Of a DNA stretch of 64,000 nucleotides, positions 18,925 to 27,868 are shown piece after piece. The number at the start of each line of letters is the position of its first letter. Within the stretch, counting starts at the first letter, position 1. The stretch is from NCBI GenBank assembly GCA_002705055.1, contig PAHY01000032.1, positions 82,318 through 146,317 of the forward strand. The letters are read 5' to 3'. The translations under genes were made by a program, and so were the position numbers. The stretch comes from Planctomycetota bacterium (GTDB lineage: Bacteria > Planctomycetota > UBA1135). Below the pieces are notes generated by a model, which had not been told where the DNA came from, made no database searches, and was given only the letters and a program-made list of their open reading frames with translations.

Positions 18925-20150
18925 TGGCTCTCGACCCTCGCGAGCGCCGCTCTTTCCATCCCACGGATCAGGCGCTGTCTTGCTCGCACGGATGCCATGG
19001 CGCCGCGGACGCGCTGCATCCGCTGGCGCAGGTTGCGTTGGTAGTCGATCGGAGGCAAAGGCATCAGCACGCGCTTCAGATTCCCGGCACTTACATTCGT
19101 CTGGCTAACGGCACGCGTGGCATAGGAGAGGACCTGGCGTCGGCCGACCTGGGCACTTAAGAATGCTGTCAAATAGTAGGGATCGAGCGAGTCTAGGTTT
19201 GGGCGGAGCCGCACGAGATACGACGCGAACACATGGTCACCAGCGATGTCGTACACACCTGTCCTCCCAACAAGCTCATAGCTGTTGGTCCGGTTGAAGA
19301 GGACATCGCCATCGATCAGTCGATATCGCTCAAAGTCTTGGCTTGCCAGGTCAATGAACTTCAAGTCCGACTGGTCTACTCGACCCTCAGCAATGTTCAT
19401 CATTCGCAGAACGGGGTACTCACCCGACTCAGACAATGGATCTGACAGACCGTACTGGCACACGTCTAGGAGCTCGCCGAGTTGCACAACCTCCCAGCCC
19501 GCAAAATACTCTCCGACCCGTGGATGCCAGCTGCGCTGTCCTAACTCCTCTCCTCGAAGGCCTGACTCAGCGAGCGCCGCCAAAGTCACTCCAGCCTGAA
19601 AACCTAGTTTCCTCGTAGAACCGCTGACCCGCGAGCAAGCTCCGAGCGCATCTGCAATCCTCCTCTGCTCCTCAACCGGCGGTAGCGCGAACTCCTCCTT
19701 CGCAAGCGCTTTCCAATTGATGGTCGGCGAGAGCGAGCCCACCGAGATCTGGAGCGCCCGCTCCATGAAGAGATCCGTCTGCATAAAATAGGGCAGGAAC
19801 TCTGGCAGAACAGCGTCCGGCCGCGCACGCAGCACCATGGCATGCGCCGAGCAGATCCCCTCGAAATCCGCCACCGCGACCTTCCGCTGATACACACGCC
19901 GCCGTCCGAAGATGACGTCACCCCGCCGGAATCTCAGCTTCGTCGCGGTCACATCACTCGGTTCACCCCATCGGCTGATTCGCAAAGACCCCGCGTCTAG
20001 ATGCTCAAGCCCGACATACCGATCGACGCCTGCCTGGGACGGATCATCGACTCGATCATTGACGAGTTCCGCCACCTGATCGAAGCGATAGGTGGTCCAC
20101 TGCGACGCGGCTTTGGCAGCACTAGGCATCCCGACCCTCCTGGACGACAC
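18921..20150 (-). CDS. hsdS: Type I restriction specificity subunit S
   Basis: 409 residues from ATG 20150, or 402 from ATG 20129, which would shorten the overlap with hsdM from 29 to 8 bases. Two target-recognition halves are visible. The first is closed by the conserved SLSPTINWKALAKEEFALPP and EEQRRIADAL; the second by RAVSQTNVSAGNLKRVLMPL and IDYQRNLRQRM. The protein sets the DNA target of the HsdM/HsdR complex. It is the only hsdS in the window although two hsdM genes are present. Confidence 0.93.
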   Translation of the reverse strand: MSSRRVGMPSAAKAASQWTTYRFDQVAELVNDRVDDPSQAGVDRYVGLEHLDAGSLRISRWGEPSDVTATKLRFRRGDVIFGRRRVYQRKVAVADFEGICSAHAMVLRARPDAVLPEFLPYFMQTDLFMERALQISVGSLSPTINWKALAKEEFALPPVEEQRRIADALGACSRVSGSTRKLGFQAGVTLAALAESGLRGEELGQRSWHPRVGEYFAGWEVVQLGELLDVCQYGLSDPLSESGEYPVLRMMNIAEGRVDQSDLKFIDLASQDFERYRLIDGDVLFNRTNSYELVGRTGVYDIAGDHVFASYLVRLRPNLDSLDPYYLTAFLSAQVGRRQVLSYATRAVSQTNVSAGNLKRVLMPLPPIDYQRNLRQRMQRVRGAMASVRARQRLIRGMERAALARVESQ

Positions 20151-21630
20151 TGTCGAGCATCGTCACGACCTCGTCCATTTGCTGCCAAAACTCCCGACCC
20201 GACTCCTCAAACTCCGCCCACGTCTCCGCCAGGGACGGCTGGTCGGCCGAAGGGACGTCGTCGCCATTCCCACGCACCCAGCGCGCGATCGAGAGGCTCG
20301 CATCCTGCTCCAAGATCTGCTCAACCGGGACGACCGCTGTAAACCCAGGCTCGTCCTCGCGCGCCCGGTAGGCCTCCAGGATGCGTTCCTGATGCCCCGG
20401 CTTCAGGAAGCTCTGGGCGCGCTCGCGCGCGATCTCTCCCACCGCGTTGATGAAGAGGACGCGGCCCTGACGAGGCTTCGGCTTCTTGTTCCGGCAAACC
20501 ACCACGCAGGCCTCCATCGGAGAGTTGTAGAAGAGCCCGGGGCCGAGACCGAGCACGCACTCGACGAGATCTGCCTCGACCAGCTTGCGGCGCATGGCTG
20601 CTTCCTCGTTACGGAAGAGCACGCCGTGCGGGAAGAGGATCGCGCAACGCCCCGTCTTCGGATCCATACTCTTCAAAATGTGCTGGAAGAAGGCGTAGTC
20701 GGCCCTTCCCTGCGGCGGCGTGCCGAGGAAGTTTCGGCCCCAGGGGTCGGACTCCCACGCCGAGCGATTCCACTTCTTGATCGAGTACGGCGGATTGGCA
20801 AGCACCACGTCGAAGGTCCGCAGCCGATCCCCCTCGGTGAACGCGGGCTCCGCGAGAGTGTTCTTGCTCGCGATGTGGAAGTCCGCGACCCCGTGGAGGA
20901 CGAGGTTCATCCGGGCGATCGCGGCAGTGATCGTGATCAGCTCCTGCCCGTACAGGCCGATCGTCCGCACGTCCCCACCGCGGCGCTTCACCTCGGCGAG
21001 GCAGGAAATCAGCATGCCGCCGGTGCCGCAGGTCGGGTCGTAGATCGTTTCGCCTGGCTTTGGCTCCAGGACCTGGGCCATCAGGTGGACCAGCGTCCGG
21101 TTGGTGTAGAACTCCTGCGCCGTGTGCCCGCTGTCGTCCGCGAACTGCTTGATCAAGTACTCGTAGCCGTTTCCTAGCTCGTCCTCGGGCACGTTCTCGA
21201 GGCTCAAGGTGTGCTTGGAAAAGTGTTCGACTAGGTTCTTGAGGGTGGCGTCCGGGAGCTGCGCCTTATCCGTCCAGGGGGCGTTGCCAAAGACGCCGCG
21301 GAGGCGTTCGGGGTTGGCGGATTCGATCGCCTGGAAGGCCGTTAAGAGGGCGCGGCCGACGTCCCGCGAGGCAGTGCGGACGTCCTTCCAGTGCGCGCCG
21401 TCCGGGATGGTGAAGCGGTCGTTGGCGGTGGCACGCGCGTAGTCGGCGTCGCCGTCGCTTTCGGCCAGGGCTCGCTCGTAGTCCTCGTCCCAGACGTCCG
21501 ACAGGCGCTTGAAGAACAGCAGCGGGAAGATGTACTGCTTGTAATCGCTCGCGTCGATCAGGCCCCTGAGCAGCGTGGCTGCGCCCCAAAGGTGGGACTC
21601 GAGTTCGCGTTGGGAGAGATGGCCCGTCAC
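20122..21630 (-). CDS. hsdM: Type I N6-adenine methyltransferase subunit M (first copy)
   Basis: 502 residues from GTG 21630 (MTGHLSQRELESHLWG), preferred over an in-frame start at 21726 because homology-like sequence begins here. HsdM N-terminal domain: DYKQYIFPLLFFKRLSDVWD. Methyltransferase motifs: TIYDPTCGTGGML (motif I) and VLANPPYSIKKW (motif IV, NPPY). It modifies adenine at the site set by HsdS. It overlaps hsdS at the 3' end. A set of three 21-bp-spaced repeats lies 110-165 bases upstream. Confidence 0.95.
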   Translation of the reverse strand: MTGHLSQRELESHLWGAATLLRGLIDASDYKQYIFPLLFFKRLSDVWDEDYERALAESDGDADYARATANDRFTIPDGAHWKDVRTASRDVGRALLTAFQAIESANPERLRGVFGNAPWTDKAQLPDATLKNLVEHFSKHTLSLENVPEDELGNGYEYLIKQFADDSGHTAQEFYTNRTLVHLMAQVLEPKPGETIYDPTCGTGGMLISCLAEVKRRGGDVRTIGLYGQELITITAAIARMNLVLHGVADFHIASKNTLAEPAFTEGDRLRTFDVVLANPPYSIKKWNRSAWESDPWGRNFLGTPPQGRADYAFFQHILKSMDPKTGRCAILFPHGVLFRNEEAAMRRKLVEADLVECVLGLGPGLFYNSPMEACVVVCRNKKPKPRQGRVLFINAVGEIARERAQSFLKPGHQERILEAYRAREDEPGFTAVVPVEQILEQDASLSIARWVRGNGDDVPSADQPSLAETWAEFEESGREFWQQMDEVVTMLDSVVQEGRDA

Positions 21631-22065
21631 GATAACTCGCCGCCTCCAGCGGCAGGAATGCCCTGTCCAGACCCGCAGTCGCCTTGCTGGCGGAGTCCAT
21701 CGCTCCAGCCATAGCAAGCTGCCCAATCCTCCGGTTCAGCCTGGTGAGGATTCGGATCGGACTGGTGAGGATTGAGCCTGAGCTGGTGAGGATTTGGCAC
21801 TTTGTCCCCGTCGCCTTGGAAAGCTCCGGCTTCGCTCGCTGTCCAACTCGGCCCAGCGCCGAGGTCAGGCCTGTGAACCGGTACGTGTGCGTCGGTCAGA
21901 TGCACGAGTCCCCATTTGCCCTGGCCACAAGAGCTTGTGGCCGATCGGCCGCCCGCCACAACACCTAGAAAGCACCCTGATCGAGCCCCGGAGAAAACCC
22001 ATACTTGCTGACACCAAACCCCAATTCCACTAGCAACAAAGGCTGGAATTGCCATTCTGATGGCA
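21631..22065. other. Gap between fic and hsdM1 holding the direct repeats
   Basis: 435 bases between the fic stop and the hsdM1 start. Besides the three repeats at 21741-21794 there is a Gly/Ser-rich open frame on the minus strand that does not look coding. The length and the repeats suggest an internal promoter or operator for hsdM1-hsdS-hsdR within the larger run. Confidence 0.5.
21741..21794 (-). repeat. Three AATCCTCACCAG direct repeats at exact 21-bp spacing
   Basis: On the minus strand AATCCTCACCAG occurs at 21783-21794, 21762-21773 and 21741-21752, with identical 12-base cores and 9-base variable spacers. A 21-bp period is two helical turns, so a regulator could bind all three on one DNA face. 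They lie ahead of hsdM1 in its direction. Confidence 0.8.
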
Positions 22066-23187
22066 TCAAAACACATTCCGCCCCTCCGCCAGGTTTAGGA
22101 GCTCTCGATATGCAAGAACTGTCGGTCTCCGCCCTCGGCCCTGACGGACGATCCGGAAGAAACCGGCGTCCTGCAGAAGCCCCAGAATCCGCCGACCACT
22201 CGACTGGGTCATCCCTTCAGCGCGGTAAAAATCCGGTGCACGAAAAACCGGCCGAGCAAACAAGAAGTCCGTCGCGGGAACCGCAAAGTGTGACCGCGTG
22301 ATCTCCCCGATACGACGGCTCGTCTGGTCATACAGCTGACGGATCGCATCCGCTTTCTCCTGATTCTCTTCCGCTTGCTCACGGACCGAACGGAGAAAGA
22401 ACTCTAGCCACGGCACCCAATCACGGTCACGCGAGATTGACAGAAGCCGCTCGTAGTACTCGTCCCGGTGTCGCTCAAAATATGCACTGATATAGAGCAT
22501 TGGTGCGGTCAACAAGCCGCGCCGCGCCAGAAACAGTGGAATGAGGATTCGACCAAGCCGACCGTTGCCATCAAGGAATGGGTGAATTGCTTCGAACTCC
22601 GCATGAAGGATGCCGAGCTGTACCAGGCGATCGGGAGCCTCAGCATGGAGGTAGTTCTCCCATTCGTCCATAGCGCCGGGAAGGCCCGCGGCGTCAATTG
22701 GAACGTAACGTGCTTCCTCAATCGCGCAGCCATCAGGACCGATCCAGTTGGGAACTCGTCGATACTCCCCGGGTGCCTTATTACTTCCACGAACGCCCTC
22801 AAGCAGAACCGAGTGGACCTCCTTCATGAGCCGCTGACAGAGGGGCAAGTCTTGCATCCTCAACTCTGCGAACCGCATCGCACGACGATAGTTTGCAATC
22901 TCCTCGATATCGTTCCGCTTCTCTTCCGGGAACTCCGACCCTTCTGCATCCGCTTCGAACTCAAGGACCTCGCCCATGGTCGCCTGAGTACCTTCGATCC
23001 GAGAAGACATGACTGCCTCCTGGGTACTCAGCGGCGTGAGCAGAACTGCAGCATTCGGCAGCCCCCGTAGGAGGCCGTCGTAACGGGCAACTGCCTCAGT
23101 TGCCGGACCAATCAGCGGAAGAAGTCGCTCCCAGTCGATCGACCGCGGCGGGAAATCACCCGCGTGATAGAGAACCGGTCCACTCAT
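22066..23187 (-). CDS. fic: Fic-domain AMP-transferase
   Basis: 373 residues from ATG 23187, whose ATGA overlaps the hsdM2 stop. The catalytic loop HPFLDGNGRLGR is perfect (HxFx(D/E)GNGRxxR). The inhibitory motif SSRIEGT (SxxxEG) lies upstream near residue 60, as in class II Fic proteins with N-terminal self-inhibition. The C-terminus is a winged-helix-like segment (SSGRRILGLLQDAGFFRIVRQ). Fic proteins add AMP or similar to target proteins. The 4-base overlap ties it to the methyltransferase; the target is unknown. Confidence 0.92.
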   Translation of the reverse strand: MSGPVLYHAGDFPPRSIDWERLLPLIGPATEAVARYDGLLRGLPNAAVLLTPLSTQEAVMSSRIEGTQATMGEVLEFEADAEGSEFPEEKRNDIEEIANYRRAMRFAELRMQDLPLCQRLMKEVHSVLLEGVRGSNKAPGEYRRVPNWIGPDGCAIEEARYVPIDAAGLPGAMDEWENYLHAEAPDRLVQLGILHAEFEAIHPFLDGNGRLGRILIPLFLARRGLLTAPMLYISAYFERHRDEYYERLLSISRDRDWVPWLEFFLRSVREQAEENQEKADAIRQLYDQTSRRIGEITRSHFAVPATDFLFARPVFRAPDFYRAEGMTQSSGRRILGLLQDAGFFRIVRQGRGRRPTVLAYRELLNLAEGRNVF

Positions 23188-24683
23188 TCCAACCACCCTC
23201 CATCCTGCAACACCGTCCGCAAGTGATCCTCGGCCTCGCGTGCCTCGGCGAGCGCCTTCTTGAAGTCCGCGACGGCCTCCGGGAGCGGCGGGATGTCCTC
23301 GCCGATCGGCGGCAGCACGTATCGCGAGATGTTCAGGGTCCAATCCTCCTCCTCGATCTCGTCCAGACCGACCACGCGAGCACGGTCCTCGACATCCTCG
23401 AAGCCCCGGCACCAAGCGACGATCTGCTCGGCGTGCTCGGGGTCGAGGAAGTTCTGGGCGCGACCTTTCCGGAAGAGGCTGGACGCATCGATGATAAGGA
23501 CCTTCCCTTGCCGCTCCTTCGTCTTTCTGCGACGCATGACGGCGATGCAGCCCGCGAGACCAGTGCCGTAGAAGAGGTTCGGGGCGAGGCCGATCACAGC
23601 CTCAATCAGGTCGTCCTTCAGGAGCCCTTGCCGGATCCGACCCTCGGCGCCCTTACGGAACAGTGCTCCCTGCGGAAGGACCACCGCCATTCGGCCATCT
23701 CCGGTCTCAGCCATCGAAGACACCATGTGCTGGACGAAGGCGTAGTCCCCGTAGCTCTTCGGCGGGACTCCATATCGGGCACGGCCCCATGGATCATTTT
23801 CCCAGACCTCGAGCCCCCACTCCTTCAGAGAGAAGGGCGGATTCGCGATCACGCAGTCGAAGGTCGCCAGGCCACCGGTTGCCGCGTCGGTGAAGGCCGG
23901 GTTGCGGAGGGTGTCCTCGCGCGCGACTTCGAAATCCTCAATGCCGTGGAGGACGAGGTTCATGCGCGCGATCGACGAGGTCGTCAGGTTCTTCTCCTGG
24001 CCATAAATCCGCCCGAAGAAGGTGCGCGGGTCGCCGCCCTGTCGCATGACGTGCTCGATGGCTCCGAGCAGCATGCCTCCAGTCCCGCATGCCGGGTCGT
24101 AGATCGACTCACCCTCCTGCGGGTCGAGGATCTCAACCATCATCCGAACCACGCTGCGCGGCGTGTAGAACTCGCCCGCCTTGTTGCGCCGGGTGACGTC
24201 GGCGAACTTCCCGATCAGGTACTCGTAAGCGTTGCCGAGCGCATCCGTGCTTGCGGCCGCGTTGCCGAGCGGGATCGCCGAAAACCCCTCGATCAGGTCC
24301 TTCAGGAGCTCGTCGGTGAACTTCTCCCGGTTGCCCCAGTCAGCACTGCCGAAGACGCGGTAGAGGGTGTCGGGGTTGGCGCGCTCGATGCCGCGCATCG
24401 CCTTCTGGAGGGCGGCGCCAACGTTCGAGGCCGTCTCGCGGACATCCCGCCAGTGACAGCCCTCGGGGACTACGAAGCGGTGGATCTCAGGGAACTGGCT
24501 CGGGTCCACGTCGCCGTAAGCCTCTTCCGCTGTGGCAGTCTCCTCATCCCAGACGTCCGAGATTCGCTTGAAAAACAATAGCGGGAGGATGTATCCCTTC
24601 CAATCAGTGCGATCCACCGCCGAACCTCGAAGAGTGTTCGCGGCGTCCCAAAGTGCGGGGCGCAGGTCTTGGATTTCCGGCAT
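23184..24683 (-). CDS. hsdM: Type I N6-adenine methyltransferase subunit M (second copy)
   Basis: 499 residues from ATG 24683 (MPEIQDLRPALWDAANTLRG); a longer frame to 24815 lacks homology-like sequence. N-terminal DWKGYILPLLFFKRISDVWD parallels the first HsdM. Motif I is SIYDPACGTGGML and motif IV is IANPPFSLKEW (NPPF). It is clearly a paralogue, not a duplicate, of the first copy. It overlaps fic by 4 bases. No second hsdS is nearby, so it either uses the shared HsdS, acts with Fic, or is a remnant of another system. Confidence 0.93.
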   Translation of the reverse strand: MPEIQDLRPALWDAANTLRGSAVDRTDWKGYILPLLFFKRISDVWDEETATAEEAYGDVDPSQFPEIHRFVVPEGCHWRDVRETASNVGAALQKAMRGIERANPDTLYRVFGSADWGNREKFTDELLKDLIEGFSAIPLGNAAASTDALGNAYEYLIGKFADVTRRNKAGEFYTPRSVVRMMVEILDPQEGESIYDPACGTGGMLLGAIEHVMRQGGDPRTFFGRIYGQEKNLTTSSIARMNLVLHGIEDFEVAREDTLRNPAFTDAATGGLATFDCVIANPPFSLKEWGLEVWENDPWGRARYGVPPKSYGDYAFVQHMVSSMAETGDGRMAVVLPQGALFRKGAEGRIRQGLLKDDLIEAVIGLAPNLFYGTGLAGCIAVMRRRKTKERQGKVLIIDASSLFRKGRAQNFLDPEHAEQIVAWCRGFEDVEDRARVVGLDEIEEEDWTLNISRYVLPPIGEDIPPLPEAVADFKKALAEAREAEDHLRTVLQDGGWLE

Positions 24684-24985
24684 CGATAGATCGGAGTGAT
24701 GCCACCGCGGGAGAGTGGCCGTTTGCGATGATACGGGCGCGGAGCCCGACGTCAGCCGGGCACCGGGCCCTTGCCTGGAGGCTCTCACGCGACCTGAGCC
24801 AGTCCATGGCATCAACTACGCCCGAATCCATCGCGAAGAACCCCTAGCTGCCAGTAGCCGGAGTTCGCACCAGCTGCCCCGGGGCGGCGTCCGGTTTTCG
24901 CGCAGCGTTCCATGCGCCAGGAGACGCGAACGCGGAGCCCAGTCGATGGCTGAAATCAAAGTCCTCAAATTCCAAACGTACCTCG
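24684..24985. other. Divergent intergenic region
   Basis: 302 bases between hsdM2 (minus) and the next plus-strand gene; promoters for both directions are expected. An ATG at 24947 opens a 44-codon frame (MAEIKVLKFQTYLDAVFKSP) that overlaps the next gene's start in another register and could be its true N-terminus if there is a frameshift. Confidence 0.4.
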
Positions 24986-25477
24986 ATGCAGTTTTCAAAT
25001 CACCCCGAGTTCTCGGCCGCGTGCGGCCGGACAGATTCCCACGCATTTCTCGCCCTGGTCCTGCCGCACGCGAACGATAACGGACATCCTCAGATGCGCC
25101 TGATCATTATCGCAGTCGATAAGAACGGCGAACTCGCTGAACGCCCGCCAATCGTCAATGCCACCATCCATGGCGGACCTCTTGATGAAATCTACTACGA
25201 CTCACTAGTCGAATTCGCGAGCTCCTGGGTCAATCACGTGTTCGGGGGCATGACCTCAGAACCAATCGGCCCGAAAGGGCGTGTGGTCGACTTTAAGCCA
25301 ACTGAGAGCTTCTCCGAACTCGCCGATCGAGTCACCGCACTAGGGTGGAATAGGGCGACGTTCGGATTGCTTGAGGCCCTTGGGGACTTGCTTCCGCCCA
25401 CCGAACAAGCGGAAGTGTGCGCCGTTATTCGACGCAACGAGGAGTTGGCGACTCAACCAGTTCGGCCTTGTGAATGA
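24986..25477 (+). CDS. Hypothetical protein
   Basis: 163 residues from ATG 24986. The middle (MRLIIIAVDKNGELAERPPI, then HGGPLDEIYYDSLVEFASSW) looks like a folded alpha/beta protein but matches no family I know. No signal or membrane segment. The start has no clear Shine-Dalgarno. The N-terminal 15 residues may instead come from the 24947 frame through a frameshift. It is the first plus-strand gene after the RM operon. Confidence 0.5.
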   Translation: MQFSNHPEFSAACGRTDSHAFLALVLPHANDNGHPQMRLIIIAVDKNGELAERPPIVNATIHGGPLDEIYYDSLVEFASSWVNHVFGGMTSEPIGPKGRVVDFKPTESFSELADRVTALGWNRATFGLLEALGDLLPPTEQAEVCAVIRRNEELATQPVRPCE

Positions 25478-25742
25478 GGGGGGCGCCAACGGCGCGACTC
25501 CGTCAACCCCGAAAGGAACGTTCCAGGCTGAAGATCTGGGGAGCCGCTGCTTCTGGTGTCGCAAGACACACTCAGCGTCCGCCTTGGACCTGCGAACTGA
25601 AACCGGCCCTACCTACTGCGTACATGCACTTCGGGCAGCGGCCACGGCATGCCTTGTCGGCGCATATGAAGAGGCCGTTCCAATCCTCGCCTCGAGTAGG
25701 CTCACCGCGAGTAGCCCGGATGCGAGGAACGTGAGTTGGTAG
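25470..25742 (+). CDS. Possible small Cys-containing protein
   Basis: 90 residues from a GTG at 25470 that overlaps the previous stop by 8 bases. It contains SRCFWCRKTHSASALDL and a third Cys (TYCVHAL), vaguely like a small zinc-binding segment, then a helix. The next gene starts 20 bases on. Base composition is similar to its neighbours. It may be a chance frame; kept because of its position in an overlapping row. Confidence 0.35.
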   Translation: MNEGGANGATPSTPKGTFQAEDLGSRCFWCRKTHSASALDLRTETGPTYCVHALRAAATACLVGAYEEAVPILASSRLTASSPDARNVSW

Positions 25743-25761
25743 GCTGCAAGCCGTTCTCGCT

Positions 25762-26388
25762 ATGGAAGGTCCTCGCCCCGCTCGACCCGGATTGCTTCGA
25801 CGTGCTGCAGCAAGCGCTGCAGGCTGGACCGTCACTATCATCGGCCTTCTCATCCTAGGACTCGTTGCACGTGAGTTCGGGGTCAATGTTCCCTGGATGG
25901 ACACCGCGAGGCGAGGCGATCCAGAGTCTGTAACCGATCAGTTGCTGCCACGGCTCCCCTCTCTGTCACGCACTGCCGACTCCGCGGGAGATGAAGTCAC
26001 TCTCGAGGAGTATCTGGAGTTTCTACATCAGACCCCGGAGAGGAATGGATTCAAGTTCACTGAGTATGGCGAGTTCATTGTCGCTTTTCACGAACGCGAG
26101 TACGCAGCGAATCACAGCCGGGCCGTCGACATCGACTCGGCTCGCTGGCTTCTCTCTTCCGCGTATTCCAGCTTGAGGGAGATGAAGGTAGCTCTTGGCG
26201 AGCCTGCGCCGACGTTTGAGGGAATCGTCGCTGATTCGCTTGTCGACCTCCGAGCCAGACAGGGGAGACCTGATCACACGAAGGATGACGCCATTGCCGA
26301 GCTCCATGACGCGGCAAGTGCACAAGGTGTCGAGCCCGACGTTGGTCTCATTCTGCCAGTGACGATCAGCGAGTCCGCGACTGATTAA
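25762..26388 (+). CDS. Single-pass membrane protein, unknown
   Basis: 208 residues from ATG 25762. A basic N-terminus precedes one membrane helix at about residues 22-37 (WTVTIIGLLILGLVAREF). The rest is acidic and helical (DEVTLEEYLEFLHQ, SARWLLSSAYSSLREMKVAL) and predicted periplasmic or outside. No recognised domain. It could anchor a complex at the membrane; its position in the island between the RM operon and the phage-like block gives no clear function. Confidence 0.6.
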   Translation: MEGPRPARPGLLRRAAASAAGWTVTIIGLLILGLVAREFGVNVPWMDTARRGDPESVTDQLLPRLPSLSRTADSAGDEVTLEEYLEFLHQTPERNGFKFTEYGEFIVAFHEREYAANHSRAVDIDSARWLLSSAYSSLREMKVALGEPAPTFEGIVADSLVDLRARQGRPDHTKDDAIAELHDAASAQGVEPDVGLILPVTISESATD

Positions 26389-26593
26389 TGAACTGCTACC
26401 CGGCTGCTCCAAGCCACGTTTCGCGCGAGGATCCAGAGGCAGTACCAACACGACACCGGACCAGACTTTCTCTGGCGGAAGCTAGCTCACAGACTAGAAT
26501 CCAGGCGGCTGGGCCACCGCAGCTTCACCTCCTATCCGATCTCCGATCTACATCCAGCACTGCCCGGCTGGACCCTGAATCGGAGAACGACGG

Positions 26594-27868
26594 ATGGAGA
26601 ATCTGAAACTGCAGATCGAGTGGGTCGTAATCGACCGCCTCGACCTCAACCCCACCAACCCGCGCAAGAACGAACCCGCTGTCCCCCACGTGGCGGCCTC
26701 GCTCAAGCGGTTCGGCTGGCAGCAGCCGCTTGTGGCGAAGAGAAGCGGAGAGGTGATCGCCGGCAACACGCGCCTCAAGGCCGCGCGTGAGCTTGGCATG
26801 ACGGAGGTTCCCGTCGTCTGGTTCGACGGGGATGAGACCGAAGCCAAGGCCTACTCCATCGCAGACAACCGGACCGCGGAGTTCGCCACCTGGGACCTTC
26901 CTGCCCTCGGTGAGCTGCTTGAAGAGCTGCGAACGGAAGACGCCCTGGAGGGGATCGGCTACGACCAGGATCAGATCGCGGAACTCATTTGCTCGGCGGT
27001 AGCGGAGACCCTTGCTCCGACCGAAGACCCTGGCCCGGAACCTCCGCCGGAAGTCCCGGTCTCACAGCGAGGCGACCTGTGGATCCTCGGAAATCACCGG
27101 CTTCTCTGCGGAGACTCCACCGACCCGGCCGACCTCAAGCGGTTGATCGGCGGACGGAAGCCGGCGCTCCTTGCGACCGACCCTCCGTACTGCGTCGACT
27201 ACACCGGTGCGGACCGCCCCAATGACTCGGGGAAGGACTGGTCGGACAAGTACAAGGAAGTCGAGATCAAGGACCTCGGGGACTTCTTGCGAGCGATGTT
27301 CGGTGCGGTGTTGCCGCGCCTCAAGAAGGACGCCGCCATCTACGTCTGGCACGCCCACCTGCAGTACCCGGTGATTGACGCGGTCTTTCGCGAGTTCGAA
27401 CTGCTCCCGCATCAGCCGATCATCTGGGTCAAGCCGAGCGCGACGTTCACCTACGCCTACTACCGCTGGGCTCATGAGCCCTGTCTCTTCGGGTGGCAAA
27501 AGGGCAACAAGCCACCCCACCACCTGGAGAACCGCTTGACCTCAGTTTGGGAAGCGGACTGGGAAGGCAAACGGCGGATCGTCGGGAATGAGCACCCGAC
27601 ACAGAAGCCGCTGCGGCTCTTTGAGATCCCGATGGAACAGCACACGAAGCCTGGCCAAGTTGTGCTGGAGCCGTTTAACGGAAGCGGGACGCAGCTACTG
27701 GCCGCGGAGAAACTTCGCCGCAAGTGCTGCGCGATGGAGATCTGCCCGGCCTTTGTTGATGTGGCGATTAAGCGCTGGGAGGCAGCGACAGGGCGAGAGG
27801 CTCTCCTCGACGATTCCGACAAGACGTTTGCGCAGGTGGCCGCAGACCGAGGAGTCGAAGTGACGTGA
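26594..27868 (+). CDS. ParB-like/DNA methyltransferase fusion (phage type)
   Basis: 424 residues from ATG 26594. The N-terminal 100 residues are a ParB/Srx-like nuclease domain (LNPTNPRKNEP, GEVIAGNTRLKAARELGMTE, SIADNRTAEFATWD). The C-terminal part is an N6-adenine/N4-cytosine methyltransferase: catalytic DPPY near residue 196 (LATDPPYCVDYTG) and AdoMet-binding FNGSGTQLLAAEKLRRKC near 361. This fusion is common in phages and integrated elements, where it modifies DNA against host restriction. Its end overlaps the next gene by 4 bases (GTGA). Confidence 0.92.
   Translation: MENLKLQIEWVVIDRLDLNPTNPRKNEPAVPHVAASLKRFGWQQPLVAKRSGEVIAGNTRLKAARELGMTEVPVVWFDGDETEAKAYSIADNRTAEFATWDLPALGELLEELRTEDALEGIGYDQDQIAELICSAVAETLAPTEDPGPEPPPEVPVSQRGDLWILGNHRLLCGDSTDPADLKRLIGGRKPALLATDPPYCVDYTGADRPNDSGKDWSDKYKEVEIKDLGDFLRAMFGAVLPRLKKDAAIYVWHAHLQYPVIDAVFREFELLPHQPIIWVKPSATFTYAYYRWAHEPCLFGWQKGNKPPHHLENRLTSVWEADWEGKRRIVGNEHPTQKPLRLFEIPMEQHTKPGQVVLEPFNGSGTQLLAAEKLRRKCCAMEICPAFVDVAIKRWEAATGREALLDDSDKTFAQVAADRGVEVT

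Noticed and set aside
20092..21177. 361-codon plus-strand frame opposite hsdM1
   Set aside because: Shadow of hsdM1 with no motif of its own.
21627..22076. 149-codon minus-strand frame between fic and hsdM1 containing three NPHQ units
   Set aside because: The NPHQ units are simply the 21-bp DNA repeats read through; the rest is Gly/Ser/Cys-rich without a fold or ribosome binding site.
23100..24581. 493-codon plus-strand frame opposite hsdM2
   Set aside because: Shadow of hsdM2, whose catalytic motifs are clear; the plus frame is Asp/Arg/Leu-rich with no known fold.
25572..25904. 110-codon minus-strand frame with two Cys
   Set aside because: Overlaps plus-strand genes and has no start signal or family features.
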